Of a stretch of 47,739 nt of DNA, positions 24,649-33,184 are shown piece after piece; the stretch's first letter is position 1; each line of letters starts with the position of its first letter. The DNA is from an uncultured Rikenellaceae bacterium (lineage in GTDB: Bacteria; Bacteroidota; Bacteroidia; Bacteroidales; Rikenellaceae). The notes beneath the pieces were generated by a model, which saw only the letters and a list, made by a program, of their open reading frames with translations, did not search any database and was not told the origin of the DNA. The DNA lies in NCBI GenBank assembly GCA_904501625.1, contig CAJGBR010000006.1, positions 1 through 47,739 of the forward strand, read 5' to 3'. The translations under genes and the position numbers were made by a program.

Positions 24649-24681
24649 CAAAATTACAATCCCTTAATATAACGAATCAAA
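24649..24681 (-). promoter_or_regulatory. Promoter abutting the redoxin start codon
   Basis: On the minus strand TTTG (24681-24678), 21 bases, then TAATTTTG (24656-24649), both perfect. Only 5 bases lie between the -7 element and the first ATG, so the leader is expected to be 0-2 bases. Confidence 0.62.
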
Positions 24682-24714
24682 AAAAATAATTGTTGTCAGA
24701 TTTAGACGTTTTTT

Positions 24715-25269
24715 TTATTTTTTAATTCGATCAGGATTGTTTTTCACAAATTCACTCCAACCTTTACCCGTTGACTTGGGAATAACGCCACAGGATTCGT
24801 AATAATGACACATAGCCACTGCCAGCCCATCCGTAGCATCAAGTTTCTTGGGCAACAACTCAAGTTTTAGTATATTTTTCAACATCGTAGCTACCTGCTC
24901 TTTGGTTGCACTGCCATTACCCGTCACCGAGATCTTCACCTTACGTGGAGCATACTCTGCTACGGGCACCCCTTTTGTCAGTGCTGCAGCCATTGCCACT
25001 CCCTGAGCTCGCCCCAATTTCAACATACTCTGCACATTTTCTCCGAAAAACGGAGATTCAAACGCAACTTGTGTCGGTTTATATGCATCAATGATTCCAC
25101 TGACACGTTCAAAAATATGACGTAATTTCAAGTATGGATCATCAAATTTCGAGAGATCGATCCAACCCATAGTCACACATCGGGGTTTTCGATTCACGAC
25201 CTCAACGATACCGTAACCAGTAAAATTGGTTCCTGGATCGACACCCATTATGATCAGATTTTCCGACAC
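24715..25269 (-). CDS. ruvC: Crossover junction endodeoxyribonuclease RuvC
   Basis: A 184-residue RuvC, which cuts Holliday junctions. The first catalytic Asp is in MGVDPGTNFTGYG, the Glu in VAFESPFFGEN, and the C-terminal acidic pair in DATDGLAVAMCHYY. The start is a GTG at 25269 giving MSENLIIMGVD; starting at the internal Met would cut off the first strand. It is the last gene of the glyS-coaD-lpxD-ruvC run, 20 bases after lpxD. Confidence 0.96.
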   Translation of the reverse strand: MSENLIIMGVDPGTNFTGYGIVEVVNRKPRCVTMGWIDLSKFDDPYLKLRHIFERVSGIIDAYKPTQVAFESPFFGENVQSMLKLGRAQGVAMAAALTKGVPVAEYAPRKVKISVTGNGSATKEQVATMLKNILKLELLPKKLDATDGLAVAMCHYYESCGVIPKSTGKGWSEFVKNNPDRIKK

Positions 25270-25289
25270 TATGCGATATTGAGAACGGT

Positions 25290-26321
25290 TTATTTTTTAC
25301 TCAACTCCTCGACCTTTTTTTCAAGGTCGGCTATTGTTTTGTAAATTTCAGGCAGTTTCGAGTAGATAATATGAGCTCGGCGAGCACGCACTGTCGGCAG
25401 TGCCGGTGCACCCATCCACGATGTATTATCCTCGATATCCGACATAACTGCACCTCTTGATGCAATAACAACTCTGTCACCAATATGCAAGTGGCCCGTT
25501 GTAGCCGATTGACCGCCAAACATACAATTCTTACCGATATGTGTTGATCCTGCAATGCCTGCTTCAGCTGCAATAACCGTATTATCACCCACTGTCACAT
25601 TGTGTGCTATCTGCACCAAATTATCAAGTTTAACACCTTTATGAATTATGGTTGAACCCATCGTTGCACGGTCAACACAAGTATTAGCTCCGATTTCCAC
25701 ATCGTCTTCGATAATAACATTTCCAACCTGAGGTATCTTCTTATAGGTATCACCAACAGGTGCAAAGCCAAATCCGTCAGCACCGACAACAGTACCTGAG
25801 TGAATTATCACACGATTGCCGATTACACAATCCTTATAGATCTTAACACCTGGATAGAGTATCACATCATCTCCGATTGTCACATTATCACCGATATAAA
25901 CCTGGGGATAAATAGAGACTTTTTTACCTAGCTTCACGCCTTCAGATATTACCGAGAATTCTCCGACATAAGCATCTTCGTCAAGTTGCACACCCTCTGC
26001 GATTGCAGCCATCTTCGATACTCCTTTTTTTCTTGGCAGATTGGCCACATATAAATCTAACAACTTAGCGAAACATTCATAAGCATTATCCACCTTTATC
26101 ATTGTCGGACGCACCGGTCGTTCAGGTTCAAAGCTTTTGTTTACAATGACGATTGATGCACCGCTATCGTATATATACTTTTCATATTTCGGATTTGACA
26201 AGAACGAGATTTCGCCCTCTTTACCTTCTTCAATTTTTCCCATTGACCAAACTTTGGCCTCTTTATTTCCAACGATTTCGCCGCCTATAAATGCAGCAAT
26301 CATTTCAGCTGTAAATTCCAT
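25290..26321 (-). CDS. lpxD: UDP-3-O-(3-hydroxyacyl)glucosamine N-acyltransferase
   Basis: A 343-residue LpxD, third enzyme of lipid A synthesis. The N-terminal uridine-binding domain is at about 1-100. A left-handed beta-helix of hexapeptide repeats follows at about 105-300 (for example VIGNRVIIHSGTVVGADGFGF), with the catalytic His in QIAHNVTVGDN. The C-terminal helix (about 315-343) is present. lpxA and lpxC-fabZ lie 13 kb away in the same window, so the pathway is split across two operons here. Confidence 0.96.
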   Translation of the reverse strand: MEFTAEMIAAFIGGEIVGNKEAKVWSMGKIEEGKEGEISFLSNPKYEKYIYDSGASIVIVNKSFEPERPVRPTMIKVDNAYECFAKLLDLYVANLPRKKGVSKMAAIAEGVQLDEDAYVGEFSVISEGVKLGKKVSIYPQVYIGDNVTIGDDVILYPGVKIYKDCVIGNRVIIHSGTVVGADGFGFAPVGDTYKKIPQVGNVIIEDDVEIGANTCVDRATMGSTIIHKGVKLDNLVQIAHNVTVGDNTVIAAEAGIAGSTHIGKNCMFGGQSATTGHLHIGDRVVIASRGAVMSDIEDNTSWMGAPALPTVRARRAHIIYSKLPEIYKTIADLEKKVEELSKK

Positions 26322-26347
26322 TTGGGTCTATTTTTTGTTATTCAATT

Positions 26348-26818
26348 TCACAAGTAGTTTTCAATTTCAATACCTTCAGGCATAAACTCATTTACATTTT
26401 TACCAAAAGTTACGAGTTCTCTTACCACACTTGAAGATACTGCCTCATATTTCGGATTTGTAAAAAGCATTACGGTTGTTAATTTCGGATCAAGTATGTT
26501 ATTAACCTGCATCATATTTCGTTCAAACTCGAAATCTTGAGCATTTCTCATTCCCCTCAGCAAGAATCGGATTTCACGTTGTTGACAGAAATCCACTGTC
26601 AACGATTCATACAATTCCACCGACACACGAGGTTGTTCTGCGAAGACATCTCTGATAAGTCGTATCTTTGTATCGTCACTCAACAGACCTCTTTTATTGA
26701 AGTTTCGCCCTACTCCAATGACTATATGATCAAACAATTCGAGACCTTGATCGACCAATGCTTTATGTCCCCGCGTAAACGGGTCAAACGAGCCCGGGAA
26801 TAGTGCTATTCTTGCCAT
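26348..26818 (-). CDS. coaD: Phosphopantetheine adenylyltransferase
   Basis: A 156-residue CoaD, the fourth step of CoA synthesis. The nucleotidyltransferase motif is FPGSFDPFTRGHKAL (residues 7-21, with the TxGH-type signature in TRGH), the substrate loop is LLRGMRNAQDFEFE, and the second ATP motif is VSSSVVREL. Length and all motifs are standard. It begins 5 bases after glyS. Confidence 0.96.
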   Translation of the reverse strand: MARIALFPGSFDPFTRGHKALVDQGLELFDHIVIGVGRNFNKRGLLSDDTKIRLIRDVFAEQPRVSVELYESLTVDFCQQREIRFLLRGMRNAQDFEFERNMMQVNNILDPKLTTVMLFTNPKYEAVSSSVVRELVTFGKNVNEFMPEGIEIENYL

Positions 26819-26823
26819 TATGT

Positions 26824-28368
26824 CTAATCCATTAATTTTTCGAACAACTTTTTCATTGAAACTTCAGTTTCGACAATCTGCTGAAGTTCCTCAATTTTGA
26901 TGCGTTGTTGTTGCATCGAATCGCGGTGACGCACCGTTACCATTCCATCTTCGAGTGTTTGGTGATCTACTGTTACACACAGTGGAGTTCCGATAGCATC
27001 TTGACGACGGTAACGTTTGCCGATTGAATCCTTTTCGTCATATTGACACATATAATCAAACTTGAGTTTATTGACAATATCACGAGCAACCTCTGGCAGT
27101 CCGTCTTTCTTTACTAACGGCATAACTGCAACTTTTATTGGGGCGAGTGCAGCAGGAATTCTCAAAACCACACGTTGTTCGCCACCTTCGAGTTGTTCTT
27201 CGGCATAAGCCGCAGACATAATCTGCAAGAACATTCGATCCACTCCGATAGATGTTTCAACCACATACGGAACAAAACTTTCACCTGATTCAGGATCGAA
27301 ATACTGAATCTTGCGGCCTGAGAACTGTTGATGGCGACTCAGGTCGTAATCGGTTCTTGAGTGAATGCCCTCAACCTCTTTAAATCCGAACGGGAATTGG
27401 AATTCGACATCGGTTGCCGCATTTGCATAATGTGCAAGTTTTTCATGGTCGTGATATCTATACTTATCGTCACCAAGTCCGAGAGCACGGTGCCATTTCA
27501 TTCTAAAATTTTTCCAATGATTGAACCACTGTATTTCCTGACCTGGCTGCACAAAGAACTGCATCTCCATCTGTTCAAACTCTCTCATTCTGAAGATGAA
27601 CTGACGTGCAACGATTTCATTTCTGAAAGCCTTACCCATCTGAGCGATTCCGAACGGAATTTTCATACGTCCACTTTTTTGCACATTCAGGAAATTCACG
27701 AAGATACCCTGAGCAGTTTCTGGTCTGAGGTAAATTGTATTTGCACCCTCGGCTACAGAACCTATTTTAGTATCGAACATCAGATTAAATTGTCTTACAT
27801 CTGTCCAGTTACGCGAACCTGAAATTGGACATACAATCTCACAATCAAGAATGATTTGTTTTACTTCTGCAAGATTATTTTCTTCGAGGGCAGTAACCAT
27901 TCTTTGCTGTACTGCACTGATTTTATTCTGAATATCAATAACTCTCGGATTTGTCTGACGGAACATTGTCTCGTCAAATGATTCTCCGAAACGTTTTGCA
28001 GCTTTAGCAACCTCTTTATTTATTTTTTCGTTTTGTTTTTCACACCACTCTTCAATCAGCACATCTGCACGGTAGCGTTTTTTTGAATCTTTATTGTCAA
28101 TCAGTGGATCATTAAACGCACCTACGTGGCCTGATGCCTCCCACACCTTTGGGTGCATAAATATAGCAGCATCGATACCCACGATATTCGAATTGAGTTT
28201 TACCATCGAATCCCACCAATATTTTTTGATATTGTTTTTGAGTTCAACACCGAGTTGTCCATAATCGTATACAGCTGCCAGACCGTCATAAATTTCACTT
28301 GACGGGAATATAAATCCATACTCTTTACAATGTGCAACGAGTTTCTTAAATACTTCTTCTTGAGTCAT
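26824..28368 (-). CDS. glyS: Glycine--tRNA ligase (single-subunit, class II)
   Basis: A 514-residue single-chain glycyl-tRNA synthetase (alpha2 type), not the alpha2-beta2 type. Class II motif 2 is visible around FRNEIVARQFIFRMREFEQME, the catalytic domain includes YDYGQLGVELKNNI at the N-terminus, and motif 3 is in VVETSIGVDRMFLQIM. The C-terminal anticodon-binding domain starts near LAPIKVAVMPL. It heads a run with coaD, lpxD and ruvC. Promoter element TACATTTG lies 16 bases before the ATG. Confidence 0.97.
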   Translation of the reverse strand: MTQEEVFKKLVAHCKEYGFIFPSSEIYDGLAAVYDYGQLGVELKNNIKKYWWDSMVKLNSNIVGIDAAIFMHPKVWEASGHVGAFNDPLIDNKDSKKRYRADVLIEEWCEKQNEKINKEVAKAAKRFGESFDETMFRQTNPRVIDIQNKISAVQQRMVTALEENNLAEVKQIILDCEIVCPISGSRNWTDVRQFNLMFDTKIGSVAEGANTIYLRPETAQGIFVNFLNVQKSGRMKIPFGIAQMGKAFRNEIVARQFIFRMREFEQMEMQFFVQPGQEIQWFNHWKNFRMKWHRALGLGDDKYRYHDHEKLAHYANAATDVEFQFPFGFKEVEGIHSRTDYDLSRHQQFSGRKIQYFDPESGESFVPYVVETSIGVDRMFLQIMSAAYAEEQLEGGEQRVVLRIPAALAPIKVAVMPLVKKDGLPEVARDIVNKLKFDYMCQYDEKDSIGKRYRRQDAIGTPLCVTVDHQTLEDGMVTVRHRDSMQQQRIKIEELQQIVETEVSMKKLFEKLMD

Positions 28369-28384
28369 AATAACAAATTTTCCA

Positions 28385-28392
28385 CAAATGTA
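28385..28392 (-). promoter_or_regulatory. -7 promoter element for the glyS operon
   Basis: On the minus strand TACATTTG, an exact TAnnTTTG match, 16 bases before the glyS ATG. Confidence 0.5.
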
Positions 28393-28425
28393 CTAAAAAA
28401 ATTTCAGATACGGCATTACCTATAT

Positions 28426-28465
28426 AAAAAAAGCCGAATTCCTGACATTTTTAATCAGGAATTCG
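28426..28465 (-). terminator. Terminator of the FAD-dependent oxidoreductase gene
   Basis: An 11-bp perfect stem (CGAATTCCTGA / TCAGGAATTCG, 28435-28465) followed by a run of seven T on the minus strand. It begins 23 bases past the gene's stop. Confidence 0.87.
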
Positions 28466-28488
28466 ACCTACTACTATTTTCTTCTACC

Positions 28489-30045
28489 CTAACGTATATC
28501 TCTTACGGCAGCTTCAGCACAACGTTCACCATCTATTGCTGCGGACAATATTCCACCTGCATAGCCGGCACCTTCGGCCGATGGGTATAGATTTTCCAGT
28601 TCCAAATGACGCAATGTTTCACCATCTCGCGGAATTCTGACAGGCGACGAGGTTCTTGATTCCACCCCCAACACCTGAGCCCGATTCGTAATAAAGCCTC
28701 TCATTTTCTTGTCAAATTCCTGAAAACCGCCCCTCAATGACCGCAGTATGAACTTCGGCATCCATTCTCCCATCTGAGAAGAGACAGTTCCCGGAACATA
28801 CGACGTTTTGGGTAACTCGGCAGACAATTTTCCATTGACAAAATCGGTCAGACACTGAGCCGGCACTCTATGTTTGTCAGCTCCATTTTCTGCGGCAATC
28901 TGTTCAAGACGACGCTGAAACTCCATTCCAGCGAGGACTCCATATTGAGGAATCAGTTCAGCAAAATCCTCAGGACGCACCTCTGTCACAATTCCCGAAT
29001 TTGCGTATGGCGAATTGCGTCTCCACGGAGACATTCCATTCACAACAGCTTGATTGTCAGCAGTCTTTGCTGGAACAATAAATCCTCCTGGACACATACA
29101 GAACGAATACACGCCACGACCTCCAACTTGTGCAACTAACGAATATGCAGCTGCGGGCAACCATTCTCCGCGTTCTGGTAGATGATACTGCATCGTATCA
29201 ATTAACGACTGAGGGTGTTCAACACGCACTCCTACGGCAAAAGATTTTGCTTCAAGTTTCACTCCTTTTCGATGCAACAATTCATAGATATCACGTGCAG
29301 AATGACCTGTCGCGAGAATTACGGCGGCGGATTCGATTCGTTCACCTGACCTCGTAATAACACTCTTTACACGATTATTTTTTATTTCTATATCGGACAA
29401 TGATGTTTCGAACAGAATTTTTCCGCCGCTATACTTTATCTGCTCACGCATCGCCGCTATTATTTGTGGCAATCGGTCTGTTCCGATATGCGGATGTGCA
29501 TCATATAATATTGACTCATCTGCTCCGAAGTGGTGGAATCTGTCAAGTATTCGACGAAAATCACCACGTTTTTTCGATCGTGAGAATAGTTTTCCATCTG
29601 AGTATGCACCTGCACCACCTTCACCAAATGCGTAATTCGAATCTGGATCTACCGATACTCCACGATTTATCTGTGCGATATCACGTTTTCGGGTCGAGAC
29701 ATCACGTCCTCGTTCAATAACAATCGGACAGACTCCGAGTTCTATCAGTCTGAGTGCAGCAAATAGTCCGGCAGGACCTGCTCCCACTACCACTACCGGA
29801 GTTCGTCCCGATACATCTTGCCACTCAAACCTCGGAGGTTCAGGAATCTGCTCATTATCAATAAACAATTCAAGGGTCAGATTCACTTTTATTTTTCCGC
29901 GACGAGCATCAATACTTCGTTTGACCACACGTGCAAATGCAATCTGGTTGTGGGCTATGCCTAACTGTCGTGCTGCAATAGGCAGATACTCTTCACTCAG
30001 CGAACTCTGACGCGGAGTCAGACTCAATGTGATCTCTCGTGACAT
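28489..30045 (-). CDS. FAD-dependent oxidoreductase of unknown substrate (COG2509-like)
   Basis: A 518-residue flavoprotein. The N-terminal leader domain (about 1-90, RNA-binding-like ferredoxin fold) is followed by the Rossmann FAD motif VVVGAGPAGLFAALRLIELG. A second nucleotide block is VILATGHSARDIYELL, and the C-terminal FAD motif is YPSAEGAGYAGGILSAAIDG. This is the layout of the conserved uncharacterised FAD-dependent dehydrogenases of the COG2509 type. Its role is not known to me. Its start overlaps the stop of the upstream gene by one base (TAATG), so the two are translationally coupled. A strong terminator follows. Confidence 0.9.
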   Translation of the reverse strand: MSREITLSLTPRQSSLSEEYLPIAARQLGIAHNQIAFARVVKRSIDARRGKIKVNLTLELFIDNEQIPEPPRFEWQDVSGRTPVVVVGAGPAGLFAALRLIELGVCPIVIERGRDVSTRKRDIAQINRGVSVDPDSNYAFGEGGAGAYSDGKLFSRSKKRGDFRRILDRFHHFGADESILYDAHPHIGTDRLPQIIAAMREQIKYSGGKILFETSLSDIEIKNNRVKSVITRSGERIESAAVILATGHSARDIYELLHRKGVKLEAKSFAVGVRVEHPQSLIDTMQYHLPERGEWLPAAAYSLVAQVGGRGVYSFCMCPGGFIVPAKTADNQAVVNGMSPWRRNSPYANSGIVTEVRPEDFAELIPQYGVLAGMEFQRRLEQIAAENGADKHRVPAQCLTDFVNGKLSAELPKTSYVPGTVSSQMGEWMPKFILRSLRGGFQEFDKKMRGFITNRAQVLGVESRTSSPVRIPRDGETLRHLELENLYPSAEGAGYAGGILSAAIDGERCAEAAVRDIR

Positions 30046-30896
30046 TATTCCAAAATTAGTTCAAAACGTTTATTCTTCAGTTTGGCAAGTTTTTCTGTGT
30101 AACGCGATTGTGGTACTCTCAATCTTACAACAACATCAGACACTGCGGCAAGCATTTCATTGACAAGTGAAACCATAACCGACTCTCCCTCAAGCGACAG
30201 GGCCGTATGCCCTACGGCAGCCTCAAATCGTTCACACAGATGTGGAGTCAGTTCCAGCACTAATGTAAGATTTCGGGTTCGTGCAACTGCACCCAATTTA
30301 CTTAACTGATCAAAGGTGTAGTAATCGCGACTCTCAATTGCAGAAAAATGTCTTTTTAATATCGGACTCTCAACAAACCAATCGGCTTTGTTATTCAGTT
30401 TCAGCACTGCCACCGAAGACCACCCCTCTGAAACACGTTCAAGTTGATTGGTTAGTTTTTCGATTGGAATCCACTCATCTGTATCAAGCAGTTCGGCCTC
30501 ATCAATTTGTGAATCACAATAATCTACTATATGACAAGTTGGCAGTACCATAACCTGACGTTTTCGAATCAAGCCACGTCGGTCTACCTTAAGCATACCA
30601 ATCAATCGTCTGTAAGCAATCTCCGCAGCCCGTTCTGAAGTATACTCTACCTTTAACATCTCACCACGAGCCGTAATCGAATATGCTTCAAGTTCTCCGC
30701 ACATTTCGAGACTTTTCACCCTCGTAAAATAACGGGAAATATAATCATCTTTCGAAAGTCGTTCGGGATTTTCCCATTTTAACACCACCGAACCACGACC
30801 ATACTCCTCTATTTTAAGTGCAGTATCTACATTTTGAGCAAATGAGACCTCCATACTCAAAAGCAAAACTGCAACAAAAAAATTTTTTACTCGCAT
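30045..30896 (-). CDS. Secreted protein resembling a truncated, inactive GH20 hexosaminidase
   Basis: A 283-residue protein with a signal peptide (about 1-20). Residues 75-120 resemble the GH20b domain end and its link to the barrel (ERAAEIAYRRLIGMLK, then LPTCHIVDY in place of the usual I-x-D-x-P-R-F). Residues 140-235 follow the first GH20 barrel strands: a KLNNKADWFVES block where hexosaminidases have N-x-L-x-x-H-x-x-D-x-x-G-W. YYTFDQLSKLGAVARTRNLT follows at the position of the YYT-x-x-x-I-x-x-I-V-x-Y-A motif, then LVLELTP in place of I-P-E-I-D-x-P-G-H. The usual Arg, His and Asp-Glu residues are absent and the chain stops early. This assignment is my own comparison from memory. It is coupled to the FAD gene. 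Confidence 0.55.
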   Translation of the reverse strand: MRVKNFFVAVLLLSMEVSFAQNVDTALKIEEYGRGSVVLKWENPERLSKDDYISRYFTRVKSLEMCGELEAYSITARGEMLKVEYTSERAAEIAYRRLIGMLKVDRRGLIRKRQVMVLPTCHIVDYCDSQIDEAELLDTDEWIPIEKLTNQLERVSEGWSSVAVLKLNNKADWFVESPILKRHFSAIESRDYYTFDQLSKLGAVARTRNLTLVLELTPHLCERFEAAVGHTALSLEGESVMVSLVNEMLAAVSDVVVRLRVPQSRYTEKLAKLKNKRFELILE

Positions 30897-30918
30897 AAAA
30901 TAACAATTGATTTGAAGA

Positions 30919-30926
30919 CAAAGGTA
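30919..30926 (-). promoter_or_regulatory. -7 promoter element for the GH20-like / FAD operon
   Basis: On the minus strand TACCTTTG, an exact TAnnTTTG match, 22 bases before the ATG at 30896. Confidence 0.5.
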
Positions 30927-30956
30927 ATAATTTTATGAAAATTCAGGAAATATTTA

Positions 30957-30964
30957 TAAATTTG
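30957..30964 (+). promoter_or_regulatory. -7 promoter element for the glycosyltransferase-ispD-surE operon
   Basis: TAAATTTG, an exact TAnnTTTG match, lies 25 bases before the ATG at 30990. It is divergent from the promoter at 30919-30926. Confidence 0.5.
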
Positions 30965-30989
30965 CACTACAACAAATCCTTTCTAAATT

Positions 30990-31727
30990 ATGACAGGTAA
31001 CAAAAAAAACATTGTACTGATACCAACGTACAACGAACGTGAAAACATCGAAGCTATAATCCGTGCCGTAATGGCTTTGGAGGGCGATTTTCACATATTG
31101 GTCATTGATGACGGTTCGCCTGACGGCACTGCAGAAATCGTCAAGAATATGCAAAATGAATTCTCTGAAAGACTGCATATCCTCGAACGCAAAGGAAAAC
31201 TCGGACTTGGAACTGCATACATCACAGGCTTCAAATGGGCATTGGATAAGGGTTACGGATACATATTCGAAATGGACGCAGATTTCTCTCATAACCCGAA
31301 AGATCTGGTCCGAATGGCCGAACAGATCAGGAAACAAAAGACAGGTATGGTCATTGGCTCGAGATATGTGACAGGTGTAAATGTCGTAAATTGGCCGATG
31401 TCACGAATCATTATGTCCTATTACGCATCAGTATATGTACGAATGGTCACTCGAATGCCCGTTAGAGATGCTACGGCAGGATTTGTTTGCTACTCTGACG
31501 AACTGCTGAGAACAATCAACCTCGACAAAATACAAATGAAAGGATACGGTTTCCAAATCGAAATGAAATACACCGCTTGGAGATTAGGATTCCCAGTAAC
31601 TGAAATTCCAATTATATTTACAGACCGTACTCTCGGAACCTCGAAAATGAGCAGTTCAATCTTCGGAGAGGCATTCTGGGGTGTTATCAAACTGAGATTC
31701 CGCAAGATTCGTCACAACAATGGCTAA
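30990..31727 (+). CDS. Polyprenol-phosphate mannosyltransferase-like GT2 glycosyltransferase
   Basis: A 245-residue GT2 enzyme closely resembling dolichol/polyprenol-phosphate mannose synthase. It has IPTYNERENIEAII near residue 12, the DDGSPDGTAEI nucleotide block, the catalytic-metal motif EMDADFSHNP near 89, and the GSRYVTGVNVVNWP segment typical of DPM1-type enzymes. It lacks C-terminal membrane helices, like the soluble DPM1 form. It would make polyprenyl-phospho-mannose for protein or glycan mannosylation. It shares an 8-base overlap (ATGGCTAA) with ispD, which makes isoprenoid precursors, so the carrier-lipid link may be more than chance. Confidence 0.92.
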   Translation: MTGNKKNIVLIPTYNERENIEAIIRAVMALEGDFHILVIDDGSPDGTAEIVKNMQNEFSERLHILERKGKLGLGTAYITGFKWALDKGYGYIFEMDADFSHNPKDLVRMAEQIRKQKTGMVIGSRYVTGVNVVNWPMSRIIMSYYASVYVRMVTRMPVRDATAGFVCYSDELLRTINLDKIQMKGYGFQIEMKYTAWRLGFPVTEIPIIFTDRTLGTSKMSSSIFGEAFWGVIKLRFRKIRHNNG

Positions 31728-32412
31728 AATCGGATTCATCATTACAGCAGGTGGCGTCGGCAAAAGAATGGGAACAGAACTGCCCAAGCAGTTCATAAAT
31801 CTATGTGGACGCCCGATCCTGATACACACCCTGGAGAGAATATACAAAGCCTGTCCACAGGGAGAATTTGTAGTGGTATTGCCAAATCAGTGGATCTCAA
31901 CCTGGAACAAGTTGTACAGTGAATATCAATGTAATGTACCTCACTCGGTTGTAGTTGGAGGTGACGAGAGATTCCATTCCGTCAAAAACGGCATTATCGC
32001 ATTGAAGGATGCTGAATATATCGCAGTTCACGACGGAGTAAGACCTTTGGTGACTCTCGAATTGATCGAATCGCTTATCTATTCGGCAGAAACCAACGGC
32101 TGTGCAATCCCAACCATCAAACCCGTAGACTCAATGCGACGTCTATCTGAGACAGGAGAAAATTCGCCTGTGGATCGCAACCGTTTTGTAATGGTTCAAA
32201 CTCCACAGATTTTCCGTAGCGAATGGTTGCGTAAGGCATATGATTGCGACTACACGGCCAATTTTACGGATGACGCTTCGGTCGTAGAGGCTGCAGGATA
32301 CAGAATCACACTGGTCGAAGGTGATCGAAAAAACATCAAGATTACGACTGCCGAAGATCTACTTCTGGCAGAAACATTCATCAATGCCGAAAACAACAAA
32401 ATAAATGAATAA
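31720..32412 (+). CDS. ispD: 2-C-methyl-D-erythritol 4-phosphate cytidylyltransferase
   Basis: A 230-residue IspD of the MEP isoprenoid pathway. The CTP-binding loop is ITAGGVGKRMGTELPKQF (residues 7-24). The second motif is in VHDGVRPLV (about 107-115), and DDASVVEAAGYRITLVEGDRKNIKIT near 185-210 completes the site. It overlaps the glycosyltransferase gene by 8 bases and surE by 8 bases. All motifs are intact. Confidence 0.96.
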   Translation: MAKIGFIITAGGVGKRMGTELPKQFINLCGRPILIHTLERIYKACPQGEFVVVLPNQWISTWNKLYSEYQCNVPHSVVVGGDERFHSVKNGIIALKDAEYIAVHDGVRPLVTLELIESLIYSAETNGCAIPTIKPVDSMRRLSETGENSPVDRNRFVMVQTPQIFRSEWLRKAYDCDYTANFTDDASVVEAAGYRITLVEGDRKNIKITTAEDLLLAETFINAENNKINE

Positions 32413-33184
32413 TAAACCTCTAATTCTCATAACCAATGATGATGGCTATGCAGCACCCGGATTCAATGCACTGATAAATATGGTATCCGAATTTGCCCGC
32501 GTAGTGGCAGTTGCACCTGAAATTCCTCAATCTGGGAAATCACACGCTATAACAATGGATCACCCACTGTTTATCCGTAAAATAAGACAGGACAACAATG
32601 TCACAATCTATGCTTGTTCTGGAACGCCAACCGATTGCATCAAACTTGCATTCGACCGGCTGCTTCAGGAACGTCCATCACTTACGTTATCAGGAATCAA
32701 TCACGGTTCAAATTCTGCTATAAGTGTCATCTACTCAGGCACAATCGGAGCTGCTGCCGAGGCAAGTTATTACGGCATTCCAGCCATCGGATTATCATTG
32801 ATTGATCACAATACCGAAGCGGATCTCGAAGCCACACTACATTACAGCCGAAAGATTATTCTCGATGTAATCAATCGCAAGGATCTCCCCAAACCATTGT
32901 GTCTGAATGTGAATTTCCCAACACTTGCCACCGACCAAATCAAAGGTATAAAATTGTGTCGCCAGAGCCGAGGTGTGTGGATTGAGGAATTCGAACAACA
33001 CTTCGATCCCAAAGGTCGTGAATACTATTGGCTGGGCGGACATTTCCACGATCGCGAAGATGGCGACAAAACCGAAACCGATCAGTGGGCTCTGGAAAAC
33101 GGTTACGTTTCGATAGTGCCTGTCGAAATGTACGATATGACCTCTTACTCAACTTTAGAGCTATTAAAGGGTATTATAAAATAA
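32405..33184 (+). CDS. surE: 5'/3'-nucleotidase SurE
   Basis: A 259-residue SurE phosphatase, hydrolysing nucleoside monophosphates and short polyphosphates. The metal site motif TNDDGYAAPG is at residues 9-18, SGTPTDC at about 76-82, and SGINHGSNSA with YSGTIGAAAEA at about 98-120. The stop lies at 33182-33184. The next frame, already open, carries a gene resembling a second, eroded 5'-nucleotidase. Confidence 0.96.
   Translation: MNNKPLILITNDDGYAAPGFNALINMVSEFARVVAVAPEIPQSGKSHAITMDHPLFIRKIRQDNNVTIYACSGTPTDCIKLAFDRLLQERPSLTLSGINHGSNSAISVIYSGTIGAAAEASYYGIPAIGLSLIDHNTEADLEATLHYSRKIILDVINRKDLPKPLCLNVNFPTLATDQIKGIKLCRQSRGVWIEEFEQHFDPKGREYYWLGGHFHDREDGDKTETDQWALENGYVSIVPVEMYDMTSYSTLELLKGIIK

Noticed and set aside
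33028..33162. Longer reading of the nucleotidase-like frame starting at TTG 33028
   Set aside because: This part lies inside surE in another frame and gives an arginine-rich sequence with no homology; the signal-like run begins only near 33181.
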